A stretch of 64,000 nt of DNA. Source: Pseudomonadota bacterium (lineage in GTDB: Bacteria; Pseudomonadota; Alphaproteobacteria; SP197). The translations under genes and the position numbers were made by a program. The notes under the pieces are model-generated. The model made no database searches, was not told the origin of the DNA, and was given only the letters and a program-made list of their open reading frames with translations. The first letter of the stretch is position 1. Each line of letters begins with the position of its first letter. Below are positions 62,309 through 64,000 of the stretch, piece by piece. Location of the stretch: contig JBCCIS010000025.1 in NCBI GenBank assembly GCA_039028155.1, positions 1-64,000 on the forward strand. Reading direction: 5' to 3'.

Positions 62309-62332
62309 GATGTGCCCCCCAACGGGGAAAGA

Positions 62333-63067
62333 CTAAGCGGTTGCGAGCGCCTCTGCAAAGGACGGATAGGTCTCGGCGATCTGCTGGCGTACGGGGCCGC
62401 GTATGGCAGCAAGCATGGCGGGCGAGGGCGGTTCGGTGGTCGCGATCGCGGCCGGTTCGTCGTAGGCGAAACCGGTCTCGCGGCTGATCTCCTGAGCGTC
62501 ATGGCCGGGATGGGTGCTTTCTAAAGTGAAGCGGCCGGCATCGCGGTCGAAGGCGAAGACACAGCGGCCGGTAACCAGAGCAGTCGGGCCGCCGGGGCGG
62601 TAGGTGCCGGCCGGCGTGGTGCCCGGCGCGCTGACGAAGTCGACCTCCTCCACCAGGGTGCGCGGGCTGTGTTCCTCGCGGAACAGGATAATCTTGGGGA
62701 TCAGAAAGTAGAGATAGGACGAACCGAAGGAGCCGGGGAAGCGAACCTTGCTCGCGGGGTAATCGCCGATGCCGACAAGGTTGATGTTGGCGCTGCCGTC
62801 GATCTGTGCGCCGCCCAGAAAGAACGCGTCGATGCGCCCTTGTGCGGCCCGGTCGAAGAGTTCGCGCCCGCCATCGGAGAAGTCGTTGCTGCGCCGGCTG
62901 CCGAGCACGGTGATGTGCTCGACGCCGAGCCCGAGTTCGCGGGCCAGGAACGCGGCCGAGCCGGGAATGGGCGAGCCCGCGCCGACCGCGACGCGGCGCG
63001 ACGCATGAAGCCGGCGTGCCAATGTCGCAATCAGCAATTCGGTTGAGGAGAACGACGGATCGCTCAC
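62333..63067 (-). CDS. CoA-transferase, subunit B-like
   Basis: A 244-residue protein of the class I CoA-transferase beta-subunit fold (GSRRSNDFSDGGRELFDRA, FFLGGAQIDGSANINLVG, SFGSSYLYFLIPKII). The conserved catalytic Glu of the SENG/ExG motif is not seen in the expected place (VLGSRRS instead). IpdAB-type relatives with the same loss act as CoA-thioester hydrolases, so transferase activity should not be assumed. It overlaps subunit A by 4 bases (ATGA). Confidence 0.83.
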   Translation of the reverse strand: MSDPSFSSTELLIATLARRLHASRRVAVGAGSPIPGSAAFLARELGLGVEHITVLGSRRSNDFSDGGRELFDRAAQGRIDAFFLGGAQIDGSANINLVGIGDYPASKVRFPGSFGSSYLYFLIPKIILFREEHSPRTLVEEVDFVSAPGTTPAGTYRPGGPTALVTGRCVFAFDRDAGRFTLESTHPGHDAQEISRETGFAYDEPAAIATTEPPSPAMLAAIRGPVRQQIAETYPSFAEALATA

Positions 63068-63882
63068 GCCGGGACGTTGCCCTTCAGCACGTGCTCGCCG
63101 AGGTAGGCGGCAAAGCCTTCCGGCGAACGGGCGGCGGACGCGTACGCGCTGATGGCCGCGGCGTCGCGGTCGTAGTAGCCAGGCATGGCGAGGGGTCGGG
63201 CACCGTCGCTAACATGCACCACGGCATCGACGAACAAGGACGACAACGCGCCGGCGGCGATCGTGTCGTCGTCGAATAGGTCGCCGTCATGAATCTCTTC
63301 GACCGTCACGATGGTGGTCGCCGCCGCATGGGCCATGACGGCGAGTTCGCGCCGCCGGCCGATCCAGACATTGCCGGCGGCGTCCGCCATCTCGCAGTGG
63401 AACAGCGCGACGTCCGGGCGGATGGCCGGGATCAGGACAAGCGGATCGCTATCGCCGAACGGGTTGTCGGCGACCTGCCAGTCCTGCCGGTTGGCGAGCA
63501 CATCGGTCTCCAGGATGCCCCTGAGCGGCATAAAGGGGATGCCCTTTTCTGATGCCTGCAGACCGGCATGAATGGCTGGACAGGTGGCGTCGACCATGCG
63601 GATGGCGCCGGACGTCACCGCACGCGAGAAACACGGCGCAGGCCCTGCCTCGCCCAGGGTAACGGCGGCCGCCTCCATGGTCGCGACCAGGCCGGCGCCG
63701 ATCAGAAGGTCGGCTTGTAGGCCGGACTGCGGCACCGCGATCAGATGCAGGCCACCGGTTTCCTGACGGATCAGCGTGTGGGTCGCGGCGATCGCCACGC
63801 CGCAATACTCCGGCGGTATCGCGACCGCCATGTCCGGTTTGATCAGCGCGACGGCGTCATCAAGGTTGGCGTACCAGCTCAT
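63064..63882 (-). CDS. CoA-transferase, subunit A-like
   Basis: A 272-residue alpha-type subunit of a class I CoA-transferase-like pair: CGVAIAATHTLIRQ, GLHLIAVPQSGLQADLLIGAG, PFMPLRGILETDVLANR, DVALFHCEMADAAGNVWIGRRRE. It should form a heteromer with the downstream subunit; genes overlap ATGA at 63064. It begins 32 bases from a possible upstream gene end. The CoA substrate is unknown. Confidence 0.85.
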   Translation of the reverse strand: MSWYANLDDAVALIKPDMAVAIPPEYCGVAIAATHTLIRQETGGLHLIAVPQSGLQADLLIGAGLVATMEAAAVTLGEAGPAPCFSRAVTSGAIRMVDATCPAIHAGLQASEKGIPFMPLRGILETDVLANRQDWQVADNPFGDSDPLVLIPAIRPDVALFHCEMADAAGNVWIGRRRELAVMAHAAATTIVTVEEIHDGDLFDDDTIAAGALSSLFVDAVVHVSDGARPLAMPGYYDRDAAAISAYASAARSPEGFAAYLGEHVLKGNVPA

Positions 63883-63914
63883 CGCGACAGTCTAGCGCCT
63901 GAGGTGCGGCGCCG

Positions 63915-64000
63915 TCATCGCCCAGTAGAGCTGACCCACAGAACAACGGCGTCGTCCGGGCTGGTCGAGATGCACGCGTGCCCCATGCGGCCGTCGTAGT
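63915..64000 (-). CDS. possible C-terminal end of a gene running off the window
   Basis: On the minus strand a frame open from the window edge encodes about 27 residues (YDGRMGHACISTSPDDAVVLW...) before a stop at 63915. The codon composition looks coding, and the position upstream of the CoA-transferase operon fits a first operon gene. It is too short to name; this rests on one open frame only. Confidence 0.35.
   Translation of the reverse strand, partial: YDGRMGHACISTSPDDAVVLWVSSTGR

Overview
The window reads as chromosomal DNA of a free-living, GC-rich alphaproteobacterium, with closely packed genes and short overlaps. The evidence is the codon bias, the short zinc-ligand-free L36, the glcDEF glycolate oxidase, the fused indolepyruvate ferredoxin oxidoreductase, tandem bactofilins, the DUF1244 and DUF3726 families, and many dioxygenase, FAD-oxidase and CoA-linked catabolic genes. 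I see no tRNA, rRNA, CRISPR array, transposase or integrase. The species cannot be named from this sequence.

Layout. 0-9.7 kb: metabolic genes (hydrolase end, SRPBCC protein, FAD oxidoreductase, thioesterase, stand-alone Anbu proteasome-like peptidase, phytanoyl-CoA dioxygenase-type oxygenase, CinA-like protein), then a tight amidase / amino-acid oxidase / 2-hydroxyacid dehydrogenase operon. 9.9-15.2 kb: a GreA/GreB-type factor, rpmJ, glcDEF and a small ArfA-like gene with a terminator inside its reading frame. 15-25.8 kb: secreted and TPR proteins, pyk with glycerate 2-kinase, N-formylglutamate amidohydrolase, carboxylate-amine ligase, DUF1244, an SDR and a 1159-residue indolepyruvate oxidoreductase. 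25.9-30.1 kb: a distinctly AT-richer island with a membrane HerA/DUF87 ATPase and three unknown genes. 30.2-42.4 kb: rhlE, a TPR/ATP-grasp protein, DUF3726 pair, DUF1194, a sigma-54 response regulator, two bactofilins, ppa, a LprI/MliC lysozyme-inhibitor fusion and an APC permease. 42.5-64 kb: methyltransferases, ABC1 kinase, oligoendopeptidase F, acyl-CoA ligase, M19 dipeptidase, alcohol dehydrogenase, a second PhyH-type oxygenase with a creatinase-like M24 protein, a beta-propeller, a VOC/TetR pair around a palindromic operator, an MFS/GlxA-type pair, another MFS, and a CoA-transferase / homocysteine methyltransferase operon.

How the genes work together. GlcDEF oxidises glycolate to glyoxylate; glycerate 2-kinase and pyruvate kinase, next to each other 2 kb away, take glycerate to 2-phosphoglycerate and phosphoenolpyruvate to pyruvate. 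Most other clusters look like uptake and catabolism of amides, amino acids, methylated compounds and CoA thioesters.

The most striking item is the ArfA-like gene at 14930. Its first ~48 codons carry the ArfA signature, and a strong intrinsic terminator sits in frame before any stop codon, so its normal transcript should be non-stop. That is the self-regulating design known for ArfA ribosome rescue in beta- and gammaproteobacteria. Next in interest are a family of intergenic palindromes with constant AGAGCGGAT ends and different palindromic cores, the AT-rich HerA island, and several enzymes that have lost canonical catalytic residues.
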